A stretch of DNA of 21,833 nucleotides from Hyphomonadaceae bacterium UBA5336 (lineage in GTDB: Bacteria > Pseudomonadota > Alphaproteobacteria > Caulobacterales > Hyphomonadaceae): the NCBI GenBank assembly GCA_002408125.1, contig DHQO01000032.1, forward strand, positions 1 through 21,833, read 5' to 3'. Of the stretch, positions 1 to 9,345 are shown in pieces (the first letter of the stretch is position 1; every line of letters begins with the position of its first letter). The notes beneath the pieces were generated by a model that was given only the letters and a program-made list of their open reading frames with translations, did not search any database and was not told the DNA's origin. Made by a program: the position numbers and the translations under genes.

Positions 1-18
1 AATTGAACAGAAAAGGCT

Positions 19-489
19 CTAGAACTCGGTGCTGAGATACTTCTCCATGATGGCGCGCCGGAACACCGCGCCACCGAACTCCACATCCTCATCCTCGACC
101 TTGCGCATGCCCAGCGCGGCTGCCGCCGGCTGAGCCGTCAGGCTGACATGTGCCCAGATCCGGAAGAGGTTCTTGCTGCGCGCGGCGGCCTCGATTTGCC
201 CGAACAGCTCCCGGAAAAGGCCCGAACCCCGTGCCCCCGGCCGGATGAAGGCACAATCGATATAGCCGCTGTCGGTCAGGGTCATGAAGCCCTGCACCAC
301 GCCGTCCAGCTCTCCCAGCACGATGAATTGCGGCGCCAGGCGCGCCATCCAGGCCTCGCCCCGGCGTGGCTCGGGCGTCCAGGCGCGGCGCTGGTCTTCG
401 CTATAGGCGCTCGGGCCCGAGCGCACCGCGTCGAACATCACCTGGCCAAGGGCTCCGAAATCGGCCTCACTGGCCTGTCGTACAATCAT
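19..489 (-). CDS. GNAT family N-acetyltransferase, YafP-like
   Basis: Predicted acetyl-CoA-dependent N-acetyltransferase of the GNAT superfamily; the acceptor is unknown. The protein opens with the usual GNAT beta strand (IVRQASEADF). It carries a YafP-like YSEDQRRAW segment near residues 29-37 and an acetyl-CoA loop near residues 81-92 (FIRPGARGSGLF). It ends with the PAAAALGMRKV strand-helix typical of the fold. The ATG at 489 is chosen because the domain begins immediately after it. An in-frame GTG at 540 would add 17 residues with no domain content. The length of 156 aa is normal for the family. It diverges from parE, and the intervening region carries a CtrA-type box that could serve either gene. 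Family assignment is secure; the YafP resemblance is by recall of the family pattern, and the substrate is not deducible. Confidence 0.82.
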   Translation of the reverse strand: MIVRQASEADFGALGQVMFDAVRSGPSAYSEDQRRAWTPEPRRGEAWMARLAPQFIVLGELDGVVQGFMTLTDSGYIDCAFIRPGARGSGLFRELFGQIEAAARSKNLFRIWAHVSLTAQPAAAALGMRKVEDEDVEFGGAVFRRAIMEKYLSTEF

Positions 490-555
490 GATCTGACCAC
501 TTTTCACCGTTTCCGCACCGCGGTCGATGCTCAATGACACACCCGGCGCGCAGGG

Positions 556-570
556 TTAACGACCGCTTAA
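556..570. promoter_or_regulatory. CtrA-type box, TTAA-N7-TTAA
   Basis: The sequence TTAACGACCGCTTAAC contains two TTAA half-sites separated by exactly seven bases, the consensus of the cell-cycle regulator CtrA in Caulobacter-type alphaproteobacteria. It lies about 70 bases upstream of the parE start and about 67 bases upstream of the divergent acetyltransferase start, so the target gene is ambiguous. In a GC-rich genome this 8-base match in an intergenic region is unlikely to be accidental. Binding itself is an inference. Confidence 0.6.
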
Positions 571-625
571 CGGAAATCCCCAGATGATCTGCGGCAGGCA
601 TTCGCACGCTGCTGTAACGTCTGCT

Positions 626-631
626 AGGGAG
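626..631 (+). promoter_or_regulatory. Shine-Dalgarno sequence deciding the TTG start of parE
   Basis: AGGGAG lies 7 bases before the TTG at 639. The nearer ATG at 632 is in another frame and soon meets a stop. The next in-frame ATG, at 675, is further inside the protein. This spacing supports TTG as the initiator. Confidence 0.55.
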
Positions 632-638
632 ATGAGCC

Positions 639-2648
<2,010 letters not shown>

Positions 2649-2670
2649 TTTCCCCTACTAGCGGGAAGGG

Positions 2671-3426
2671 TTATCGGCGAGCCGCCGGGTCATATTCAAC
2701 ACCGGTAAGGTAGAGCCCGTCCGGCGGCGCCACCGGGCCACAGGCCGCCCGGTCTGCCGCCGCCAGGATTTCGCCCATCCAGGCCGGGTCCCGCCGCCCG
2801 CGCCCAACCTCGACCAGCGAGCCCACCATGGAGCGCACCTGGCGATGCAGGAAGGCGCGCGCCGAACAGGTGATCTCCACCCGCTCGCCCATGCGCCGCA
2901 CGGCGATCTCGTCCAGCGTGCGCATCGGGCTGTTGGCCTGGCACTGGGAATCCCGGAAGGTCGTGAAATCATGATGGCCGGTGAGATATTGCGCCCCGGC
3001 ATGCATGGCGCCTGCATCGAGCGGCTGGGCGACGCGCCAGGCAAGGCCCGCTTCCACCGTCAGGTCGGCCCGGCGGTTGACGATCACATAGCGATAATGG
3101 CGTGCCGTCGCACTGAAACGGGCATGGAAACCCTCATCCACCTCCTGCGCGCACAGGATGGCAACCGGGTTTGGACGCATATGATAATTGAGCGCATCGG
3201 CCACCTTGGCTGCCGGCCGGGCGATCTGAAGGTCGATATGGGCGACCTGGCCGAACGCGTGCACCCCGGTATCGGTGCGCCCGGCGGCATGCGCGGTCAC
3301 CGGTGCGTCGTCGAGCACGGCGGCGGCCTGCTCGAGTACTTCCTGCACCGAGGGGGCATCGGCCTGTCGCTGCCAGCCCTGGAACGGGCGGCCGTCATAT
3401 TCGATATCGAGACGGTAGCGCGTCAT
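2671..3426 (-). CDS. truA: tRNA pseudouridine(38-40) synthase TruA
   Basis: Isomerises uridines at positions 38-40 of the tRNA anticodon arm. The 251-aa protein has the family N-terminus (YRLDIEYDGRPFQGWQRQ). The catalytic aspartate is in GRTDTGVHA (Asp52). The later conserved blocks LNYHMRPNP and FLHRQVRSMVGSLVEVG are intact. Its ATG overlaps the stop codon of the upstream acetyltransferase gene by ATGA, so translation is probably coupled. It is the last gene of the def-fmt-GNAT-truA run. It converges on parE, whose stop codon is 22 bases away, with only a weak short hairpin between the two genes. Confidence 0.96.
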   Translation of the reverse strand: MTRYRLDIEYDGRPFQGWQRQADAPSVQEVLEQAAAVLDDAPVTAHAAGRTDTGVHAFGQVAHIDLQIARPAAKVADALNYHMRPNPVAILCAQEVDEGFHARFSATARHYRYVIVNRRADLTVEAGLAWRVAQPLDAGAMHAGAQYLTGHHDFTTFRDSQCQANSPMRTLDEIAVRRMGERVEITCSARAFLHRQVRSMVGSLVEVGRGRRDPAWMGEILAAADRAACGPVAPPDGLYLTGVEYDPAARR

Positions 3427-3935
3427 GCCGCATTGGGGGGCGGGTCGCCGGCAAAAGCGCGCGGATAGGTCAGCTGGCCCTCGGAAACGCTCGCCTCGTC
3501 AGCGCCCCAGGCCATGAAGGCCGGTCCGGACCAGGGCGCCGAAAACGCCTCGGCGGCGTCAGCGGAAAAACCGAAACGCGGATAATAGTCCGGATGACCG
3601 AGCACGAAGACCGGCAAGCGCTGGGCGGCATGCATCGCCGCAAGCGCCCGGCGCACAAGCGCGCTGCCAATGCCGGTCTTCTGGTAGTCGGGATGGATGC
3701 TCATCGGGCCAAGGCCGGCAGCGCAATCGGCCCCGTCCACCCGGATCCGGAACATTTCGATATGGCCGACAAGCTTGTTATCCTTCACCGCCACCAGCGA
3801 GAGAAGCGTGTCGCCATTGTTCCACAGCGCGCGCGTGATGCGCCCTTCTTCAGGCCCACCGAAGGCATGGTCGTTCAGCGCGGCGATGTCGCTGAGTTCC
3901 TCGGACCGGCCAGGGCGGATGGCGATGTCGCTCAT
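3423..3935 (-). CDS. GNAT family N-acetyltransferase, YhbS-like
   Basis: Predicted acetyltransferase of the COG3153/YhbS type, 170 aa. The acetyl-CoA loop is QKTGIGSALV (residues 85-94), preceded by LGPMSIHPDYQ. It is followed by the YhbS hallmark segment VFVLGHPDYYPRFGF, the strand-turn that places the acceptor side. The gene overlaps fmt upstream and truA downstream, each by ATGA, so it is embedded in the formylation/deformylation operon and should be translated in step with it. No substrate can be read from the sequence. The operon position makes a translation-related target (tRNA, ribosomal protein or nascent N-terminus) a reasonable guess only. Confidence 0.85.
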   Translation of the reverse strand: MSDIAIRPGRSEELSDIAALNDHAFGGPEEGRITRALWNNGDTLLSLVAVKDNKLVGHIEMFRIRVDGADCAAGLGPMSIHPDYQKTGIGSALVRRALAAMHAAQRLPVFVLGHPDYYPRFGFSADAAEAFSAPWSGPAFMAWGADEASVSEGQLTYPRAFAGDPPPNAA

Positions 3936-4873
3936 GACAGCACCGTTCCGGCAGAAACGGATGAGCCGCGCAGAAAATCCTCTGCCGCCATGGGGCCGCG
4001 CCCGGGACGCTGGAGCCGGGTGACCCGGACCGCTCCCTCGCCGCAGGCGATGGCGAGCCTCTCATCCAGCACGGTGCCGGGGGCGCCCTCGCCTTCCACG
4101 CGCTCGCTCATCAGCGCCTTGATCCGCAGCGGTCCGCCTGCGCCAGCAGGGCTCCACTCGAACCAGGCGCCAGGAAAGGGCGAAAGCCCACGAATCTGGC
4201 AGTCGATGTCGGCGGCCGGACGCGACCAGTCGACCTTCTGATCCGCCGCGGCGATCTTGTGGGCATAGGTCACGCCCTCTTCAGGTTGCGGTACGGGCGT
4301 GAGCGACTTCTCGGCCCAGCCCTTCAGCGCGCCGGGCGCGATATCGGCGGCGAGGACAGACAACCGATCGTGCAGGTCGCCGGCCGTGTCGAAGGGGAAG
4401 ATGCGGCAGGTTTCCGAGGCGAGGACGGGCCCGGTATCAAGCCCGGCCTCCATCACCATGGCATCGACGCCCGTCATTCGGTCGCCGGCCATGATCGCGC
4501 GCTGGATCGGCGCGGCACCGCGCCAGCGCGGCAGGATGGAGGCATGCAGGTTCATCGCGCCGATATGGGGCGCGTCCAGGATCGCCTGGGGCAGGATCAG
4601 GCCATAGGCGATGACGACCGCAGCATCGAGATTGAGTGCCGCAAAGGCCACCTGCTCGTCGGTGCCCTTCAGCGAGCGCGGCGTTCGCACCGGCAGGCCA
4701 AGGCTTTCGGCATGGGCCTGGACCGGCGTCGGGCGCAGCTTCTTCCCCCGCCCGGCGGGCTTGGCCGGCTGGGTATAGACACAGGCGATCTCATGGCCGG
4801 CGGTGATCAGCGCATCAAGGGTTGGTACGGAGAATTCGGGGCTTCCCATGAACGCCAGGCGCAGCGCGCTCAT
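3932..4873 (-). CDS. fmt: Methionyl-tRNA formyltransferase
   Basis: Transfers a formyl group from 10-formyl-tetrahydrofolate to Met-tRNAi, making the initiator fMet-tRNA. The N-terminal Rossmann-like domain opens with RLAFMGSPEFSVPTLDAL. The catalytic block NLHASILPRWRGAAPI (residues 108-123) supplies Asn108 and His110, and Asp146 lies in AGLDTGPV. The C-terminal OB-like domain begins near residue 205 and includes IRGLSPFPGAWFEW. At 313 aa it is full length. The ATG at 4873 is preceded by GGAG at 8-base spacing. It lies 93 bases downstream of def on the same strand and overlaps the YhbS-like gene by ATGA. Confidence 0.97.
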   Translation of the reverse strand: MSALRLAFMGSPEFSVPTLDALITAGHEIACVYTQPAKPAGRGKKLRPTPVQAHAESLGLPVRTPRSLKGTDEQVAFAALNLDAAVVIAYGLILPQAILDAPHIGAMNLHASILPRWRGAAPIQRAIMAGDRMTGVDAMVMEAGLDTGPVLASETCRIFPFDTAGDLHDRLSVLAADIAPGALKGWAEKSLTPVPQPEEGVTYAHKIAAADQKVDWSRPAADIDCQIRGLSPFPGAWFEWSPAGAGGPLRIKALMSERVEGEGAPGTVLDERLAIACGEGAVRVTRLQRPGRGPMAAEDFLRGSSVSAGTVLS

Positions 4874-4966
4874 CCGGTCATCTCCTCTGGGTCAATTCGG
4901 ATCGCGCAGGTGCGCGGACGGGGCAGATTGTCGGAACGGCCATCATCGCCCGTCATCGGGCGCGTT

Positions 4967-5497
4967 TCAGGCGGCGTGGTCACGGGCCTTCTGGCGCCGG
5001 GCCTTGCGGACCTTGTCCACGGCCCGCTGGCGCTTCAGGCGTGACAGATAATCGATGAACAAGGTGCCTTCGAGATGGTCCATCTCATGCTGGATGCACA
5101 CGGCATAGAGGCCTTCGGCCCATTCCTCGATCTCATCGCCCTCATAGTTCAGATATCTGATACGGCAGCGCCTGGGGCGCTCGATCTCGTCGAACACGTC
5201 CGGAACCGACAGGCAGCCTTCCTCATAAGGGGATGTTTCCTCGATGGTCTCGAGAATTTCCGGGTTCACGAAATAGCGCGGGTCGGGTTCTTCACCATCC
5301 CGGGCCAGATCCATCACGATCACGCGCAGCGGCACGCCGATCTGAATGGCCGCAAGCCCGATACCGGGCGCGTCATACATGGTCTCGAGCATGTCATCCA
5401 TCAGCGCACGGATATCGTCGCTTACCCCGCCCTCGACGGGTTTGGAGACGTCCTTGAGCCGCGGATCGGGCACGGTGAGAATTTCGCGAATTGCCAT
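4967..5497 (-). CDS. def: Peptide deformylase
   Basis: Metal-dependent enzyme that removes the N-formyl group from nascent proteins, completing the cycle begun by Fmt. All three family motifs are present: GIGLAAIQIG (residues 45-54), EGCLSVP with metal ligand Cys95, and QHEMDH with His137, catalytic Glu138 and His141. The length of 176 aa fits a type I bacterial deformylase. The start is fixed by the usual MAIREILTVPDPRL opening. Only AGGA at 3-base spacing precedes it, and a candidate promoter ends 7 bases before the ATG, so the transcript could be nearly leaderless. It is the first gene of the def-fmt-GNAT-truA unit. Confidence 0.97.
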   Translation of the reverse strand: MAIREILTVPDPRLKDVSKPVEGGVSDDIRALMDDMLETMYDAPGIGLAAIQIGVPLRVIVMDLARDGEEPDPRYFVNPEILETIEETSPYEEGCLSVPDVFDEIERPRRCRIRYLNYEGDEIEEWAEGLYAVCIQHEMDHLEGTLFIDYLSRLKRQRAVDKVRKARRQKARDHAA

Positions 5498-5503
5498 GCT
5501 TCC

Positions 5504-5532
5504 TAGGTATGAACACTGCCCAAGGACGTCAA
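5504..5532 (-). promoter_or_regulatory. Candidate sigma-70-type promoter for the def operon
   Basis: On the minus strand, TTGACG (5527-5532) is followed by a 17-base spacer and TACCTA (5504-5509). The def ATG comes 6 bases later, so transcription would begin at or next to the initiator codon. The -35 element and spacer are good and the -10 is moderate. It lies in the 77-base gap after rmuC, which suggests the operon can be transcribed independently of rmuC. Confidence 0.4.
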
Positions 5533-5574
5533 TGGTTCAGATTGTCTCCGAATGCGTTGTGATGGCGGTACATT

Positions 5575-6957
5575 TCAGGCGGCTTCGTCCTCGGATTCTT
5601 CGTCATCGGAGGCCGGACCGGCAAGCGACAGCTCCCCGGTACGGTCCGGCAGGCGGGCACGGTCCTCGATCTCGCCCAGTTCCGGCATCTCCTTCTGGCC
5701 GGCCTGGGTGATCTTGAGTTCCTCGAACCGGCGCGCCTTGGGCAGAACATTGCGCTGCAGCGATCCAACCATGGAGTTATAGCTGCCCATGGCCTGGTTG
5801 AGCGATTTTCCGGTCTTCTCGACATGCCCGCCCATCACGCGCAGAGCATCGTACAGCTCCTGCCCGAGCCGGGCGGCCTCCATCGCGTTGCGCGCAGCTT
5901 CCTCCTGGCGCCAGCCATAGGCCACCGCCTTGGCGAGCGCGATCAGCGTCGAGGGCGTGACGATCAGGACCCGGTTGCGCGCAGCGAAATCGAACAGGTC
6001 GCGATCAGCTTCCAGCGCGCCGGCATAGAAATTCTCGCCCGGCACATACATGGCCACGAAATCCACGCGGTCATCGAAGCTCTTCCAGTATTCCTTGCTG
6101 GCCAGCCGCCGGACATGTTCGCGCATCTTGCGCGCATGGGTGGCCAGATGCTGGCGGCGCAGGGTCTCGTCGGCTTCCTCGCCCGCGCGCAGGAAATCCT
6201 CGATCGACACCTTGGCATCGATCACGATCTCGCGCCCGCCCGGCATCCGGATCACGACATCGGGGCGGCGCACGCCCTGCTCATTATTGTCATGGACCTG
6301 CTCGACGAAATCGGCATGGGAGGAAAGTCCGGCCATCTCCAGCACATTGCGCAGGGATTCCTCGCCCCAGCGCCCGCCCCCCTTGGGCGCCGACAGCGCC
6401 GTGACCAGCTTGCCGGTCACAGAGCGCGTATGTTCGAGCTGTTCGCCAATGGCCTTGACCTGTTCGAAGATCGCCGACTTGTCCTCCATGCGGACCTTTT
6501 CGAGCGCCTCCACACGCGCCTTGAATTCGGAAAAGTTCTTCCCGATCGGCTCCATCAGGCGCTGCAGCCGGCCCTGAGCCTCGGTATCGTGGCGTTTGAA
6601 GGTCTCGTCCGCACGTTCCAGAAAGCTCTTGTGTGCGGTCTCGACCGCCTTGTTCGCCAAGGCGGCAAAGTTGGCCTGTTCGGCTTCCTGGCGGGCCTTG
6701 GCGGCAGCAAGCGCCTGCTCTGTTTCGGCAAGTTTCGAGCGAACCGCTTCCAACTCCACCGACCTGCGCTCGGCCTCGCCGGCCAGACGCGCACTTTCGG
6801 TTTCCGCCACGGCCAGGCCATGGCCGAGTTCAAGTTCGCGCGCGGCAAATTTCGAACGAAGCCAGAAAACCGCCCCCACGGCGAGCAGGAGGGCGACAAG
6901 CAGGGCAACATGCATGCCGTCCAGCGCCAGCCCGCCTATTACAATCATCGGCTTCAT
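5575..6957 (-). CDS. rmuC: DNA recombination protein RmuC
   Basis: Membrane-anchored, nuclease-fold protein of the RmuC family, linked in E. coli to limiting rearrangements at inverted repeats. A single N-terminal membrane segment (about residues 13-34, MHVALLVALLLAVGAVFWLR) is followed by a long charged coiled coil (about 40-150). The conserved RmuC domain comes next, with KGGGRWGEESLRNVLE, VIDAKVSIEDFLRA and DFVAMYVPGENFYAGALE. The tail is acidic (DDEESEDEAA). The ATG at 6957 is preferred because GGAG lies 8 bases upstream; an in-frame TTG at 7002 would add 15 residues. With 460 aa it is a typical length. It is transcribed toward def, divergently from the lipoprotein pair. Confidence 0.94.
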   Translation of the reverse strand: MKPMIVIGGLALDGMHVALLVALLLAVGAVFWLRSKFAARELELGHGLAVAETESARLAGEAERRSVELEAVRSKLAETEQALAAAKARQEAEQANFAALANKAVETAHKSFLERADETFKRHDTEAQGRLQRLMEPIGKNFSEFKARVEALEKVRMEDKSAIFEQVKAIGEQLEHTRSVTGKLVTALSAPKGGGRWGEESLRNVLEMAGLSSHADFVEQVHDNNEQGVRRPDVVIRMPGGREIVIDAKVSIEDFLRAGEEADETLRRQHLATHARKMREHVRRLASKEYWKSFDDRVDFVAMYVPGENFYAGALEADRDLFDFAARNRVLIVTPSTLIALAKAVAYGWRQEEAARNAMEAARLGQELYDALRVMGGHVEKTGKSLNQAMGSYNSMVGSLQRNVLPKARRFEELKITQAGQKEMPELGEIEDRARLPDRTGELSLAGPASDDEESEDEAA

Positions 6958-6987
6958 CAACGCAGCTCCATCCAGTACAAAAACAGC

Positions 6988-7015
6988 ACATACACCGAAC
7001 AAACGCTTGCATCAA
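6988..7015 (-). promoter_or_regulatory. Candidate promoter for rmuC
   Basis: On the minus strand TTGATG (7010-7015), a 16-base spacer and TATGTG (6988-6993) precede the rmuC ATG by about 30 bases. The match is moderate. The region is visibly more AT-rich than the surrounding genes. Confidence 0.3.
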
Positions 7016-7048
7016 GTCATGATACATGTTTTGTTCCCTATCGTGGAG

Positions 7049-7054
7049 TTGACA
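7049..7054 (+). promoter_or_regulatory. Candidate -35 element for the lipoprotein pair
   Basis: A perfect TTGACA stands 45 bases before the ATG at 7100 on the plus strand. No convincing -10 hexamer is seen 16-18 bases downstream; the best candidates are weak. The call is therefore tentative. Confidence 0.25.
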
Positions 7055-7099
7055 GACTGCAAGGTTTTGCATGCCAATTCCATCAGGGGTGCCGGGGCA

Positions 7100-7786
7100 A
7101 TGGTGAGATTGATATTGGGATTCGTGGCCCTTGTGGCCCTGAGCGGCTGCGTCTCGGCGCCGGCGTCGCAGGGCGTGCAGGCTACGCCTCTTTCTCTGGA
7201 TGAGATTTATTACACCATGGTCCAGGCCGACATTGTCGAGACAGACTTGTCCGGCCGGCAAGCGCGCCAGGACACGCTCGAACTCAAGGTCGAGGTTGAA
7301 CTGACTTACGCCATAGCAGGCGCGCTGTTGAATGACGGGATTGAGGCACGGGGAAGATGTGCGTTGCTCACGCACGCACCGGAGCTGAAACTTGCCGACC
7401 GTGTCCTGCCGGCTGCATACGCCCATGGCGGGCTAGCCGCGAGCGCGCCCCCTGGCGATGTGCGCCCGCTGGAGGACTGGACAGTCGGGCCAGTCTGGGT
7501 GGAGTGGGAGGATGTCGGGGAAAATGCGCTGGTGCTGGTCGTTTTCCATCGCGCCAATCTGAACACGCTCGGCCATCAGATCGCGCAGATGAGCCTGGGC
7601 GCGGCCTTCCTTGTCCCGACCTGGCCGGACGGCGGCGCGCAGGAGACCTATGCGGCGCTGGTCGAACCGGAGACAGGCAATCTGGTCTGGGTCGAGCGGT
7701 TCGACCACAAGCTGGATGGCGGCGAAGGGGACCTGGACGCCCTTGCCGCAGATCTCGTAGCGGCCCTGAAGGCGGCAAGCCAGTGA
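7100..7786 (+). CDS. Predicted lipoprotein of unknown function
   Basis: A 228-aa protein with a lipoprotein signal peptide (MVRLILGFVALVALSGC; lipobox LSGC, modified Cys17). It is expected to sit in the outer or inner membrane facing the periplasm. The mature part shows alternating strands and ends with ALVEPETGNLVWVERFDHKL and an amphipathic helix (LDALAADLVAALKA). That arrangement recalls small periplasmic lipoproteins with an alpha/beta domain, but I do not recognise the family. The start is chosen at ATG 7100 because the signal peptide begins there; the open frame upstream is antisense to rmuC and is not credible. Its stop overlaps the start of the next lipoprotein gene (GTGA), so the two are likely made together. 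Confidence 0.75.
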   Translation: MVRLILGFVALVALSGCVSAPASQGVQATPLSLDEIYYTMVQADIVETDLSGRQARQDTLELKVEVELTYAIAGALLNDGIEARGRCALLTHAPELKLADRVLPAAYAHGGLAASAPPGDVRPLEDWTVGPVWVEWEDVGENALVLVVFHRANLNTLGHQIAQMSLGAAFLVPTWPDGGAQETYAALVEPETGNLVWVERFDHKLDGGEGDLDALAADLVAALKAASQ

Positions 7787-8364
7787 GGCGGTATCCTGCC
7801 ACCGGCCTGATTGCGCTTTTCACGGCGATCCTTGCAGCCTGTACGAACCTTGCGCCACAGCCAGCGCCGCCGGAACTGGACCTGACGGGCGGCGGGCAGA
7901 TGACCCTCGCGCCCGACTGGGCGCTCCTTCCCGATGGCCAGGATGGCCGGCGCACGCGCGGCGAGCGGCTCACGCGATACGGTGTCGGGCTCGACCAGAT
8001 CTGGGTCGCCGCGGACATGAAGCCCGGCCAGAGGCTGGTCGAGGCGAGCGCGGATACCCAGGACGGGCCCGTCTGGGCAGAAGCCGGGAGCGCCGACAAC
8101 CCCAGTGAATTTCTCGCAGGGTCCCTGGCCGCGCTCGGCTATTATGGATTTTCAGAAGACGGCACTCCTCTGGAGGCGAACACAGACTGGGGGCCAACCA
8201 GCGCCTTCACCGTGCGCACGGGGCGCGGGCTCGCCTATCGCGGTGAGGTGCGCGCCCGCCTGCGGGGCGAGCGGCTGGACCTGGCGCTCTGGCTGGCAGA
8301 GGCGGACATCTATGCCGAGCGGATCGAGACGGAGGCGCATGCCATGCTCGCCAGCCTCGACTGA
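7783..8364 (+). CDS. Predicted lipoprotein of unknown function, coupled to the preceding lipoprotein
   Basis: A 193-aa protein starting at GTG 7783, which overlaps the previous stop codon as GTGA. The signal peptide ends in ILAAC, giving modified Cys20 and a proline-rich linker (APQPAPPELDL). The mature domain contains WALLPDGQDGRRTRGERLTRYGVGLDQIW and a C-terminal strand-rich part (FTVRTGRGLAYRGEVRARLRGERLDLALW). No known family is recognised. The coupling and the matching lipoprotein nature suggest that the two products work as a pair at the cell envelope, which is inference. The stop codon directly abuts the stop of the convergent hydrolase gene, leaving no intergenic base. Confidence 0.72.
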   Translation: MRRYPATGLIALFTAILAACTNLAPQPAPPELDLTGGGQMTLAPDWALLPDGQDGRRTRGERLTRYGVGLDQIWVAADMKPGQRLVEASADTQDGPVWAEAGSADNPSEFLAGSLAALGYYGFSEDGTPLEANTDWGPTSAFTVRTGRGLAYRGEVRARLRGERLDLALWLAEADIYAERIETEAHAMLASLD

Positions 8365-9345
8365 TCAGCTGCCATAGCGCTCGCCGACGCGCAGGGTGCG
8401 GCGCACCGGGCCTTCCTCGGCCATGGTGAAGCCTTCGAACAGGCGCGAGAGATAGGATGACAGCGCATCGCGCACATCATAGGGCGCTTCCATGGGCAGG
8501 AAGTGCGAGGAGCCGCGCTTGCGCTTGAGGATCAGAGCGGGGACCTTTCGGACCAGTTTCTCAACCACTTTATCAGTCATCACAGATCCGGCTTCCGCGC
8601 GCATGATGGTGATCGGGATCTTCTTCCGGCGCACCTTCGCAAGCGCTGACCATGGTCGGTTGCGCTGGGCGCCAAATGTCGCCGCTTCCCAGCGCGGCGC
8701 ACACAAGAGGCTCCAGGTCTGCTCGGCACTGTCGGCGGGCCCGTGATCGGTGCGCTCCAGCCCGTCCAGCAGATAGTCATCAAGAAACGGTGCGCGCCAT
8801 GACTTGAAGGCGCCGCGGCCGGAATAACGCTCGCGTGCTTCAGCCACCGAGCCGAACTCGCTCCGGCGCTTGCGGGCCTGGCGCGCCATGGAGTTGCCCG
8901 CGCGGATCCCCCAGCCAATCGGCGGGAAGGCGTGCATCCAGAAATACTGGCGCGGCGAAAGGATGACCGGGTCGATCAGGACGAGGCCCTTGACGAGATC
9001 GGGGCGCTTGCCGGCCACCATCAGGGACACCGTGCCGCCCATGGAATGCCCGCCAAGCACGAGCCCGCCCGGCGCATAGCGGTCGAGCCACGCGATGACA
9101 TCGTCGCAATAGCGCGCCCAGGAGTGCAGTTTCTTCGGATCGGCCGGCAGCGTGGTGCGGCCATGCCCGCGCATGTCGAGCGCCGCCACGCGCGCGCGCA
9201 GACCGAGCGGGGCAAGGATCGACTGATAGGTCATCGCATTGAAGCCGGTCGCGTGCAGCCAGAGCGCCGCAAAGGGCTGGACCGGGTCGCCGAATTCAAC
9301 GCCGGCGATTTCCCCCTCGCCCAGGTCGTGCCGGAAACGTCTCAT
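8365..9345 (-). CDS. Alpha/beta hydrolase
   Basis: Predicted serine hydrolase of the alpha/beta fold, 326 aa; the substrate is unknown. The oxyanion-hole segment is LHATGFN (residues 30-36). DMRGHGRT (58-64) is the usual strand-4 loop. The nucleophile elbow GGHSMGG gives Ser101. The catalytic histidine is probably His281 in SSHFLPMEAP, and the acid is likely Glu251 in MRAEAGSV. There is no signal peptide, so it is cytoplasmic. Its ATG overlaps the stop of the DUF4197 lipoprotein gene by ATGA, indicating co-translation. The motifs fit the broad group of esterases, lactonases and C-C hydrolases. Confidence 0.88.
   Translation of the reverse strand: MRRFRHDLGEGEIAGVEFGDPVQPFAALWLHATGFNAMTYQSILAPLGLRARVAALDMRGHGRTTLPADPKKLHSWARYCDDVIAWLDRYAPGGLVLGGHSMGGTVSLMVAGKRPDLVKGLVLIDPVILSPRQYFWMHAFPPIGWGIRAGNSMARQARKRRSEFGSVAEARERYSGRGAFKSWRAPFLDDYLLDGLERTDHGPADSAEQTWSLLCAPRWEAATFGAQRNRPWSALAKVRRKKIPITIMRAEAGSVMTDKVVEKLVRKVPALILKRKRGSSHFLPMEAPYDVRDALSSYLSRLFEGFTMAEEGPVRRTLRVGERYGS

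Noticed and set aside
2650..2667. Possible bidirectional terminator between parE and truA (TTCCC / GGGAA)
   Set aside because: The stem is only 5 bp with an 8-base loop and no T-run on either side, too weak to call.
4947..4962. Hairpin CGCCCG-TCAT-CGGGCG just after def
   Set aside because: It is a perfect 6-bp stem but has no T-run and lies inside an operon. It could be an RNA-processing or attenuating structure, but a terminator is not supported.
5824..7203. Long plus-strand open frame opposite rmuC
   Set aside because: It is antisense to a clear RmuC coding region, has low-complexity HQ/RG-rich composition and matches no family. Such frames are common in GC-rich coding DNA.
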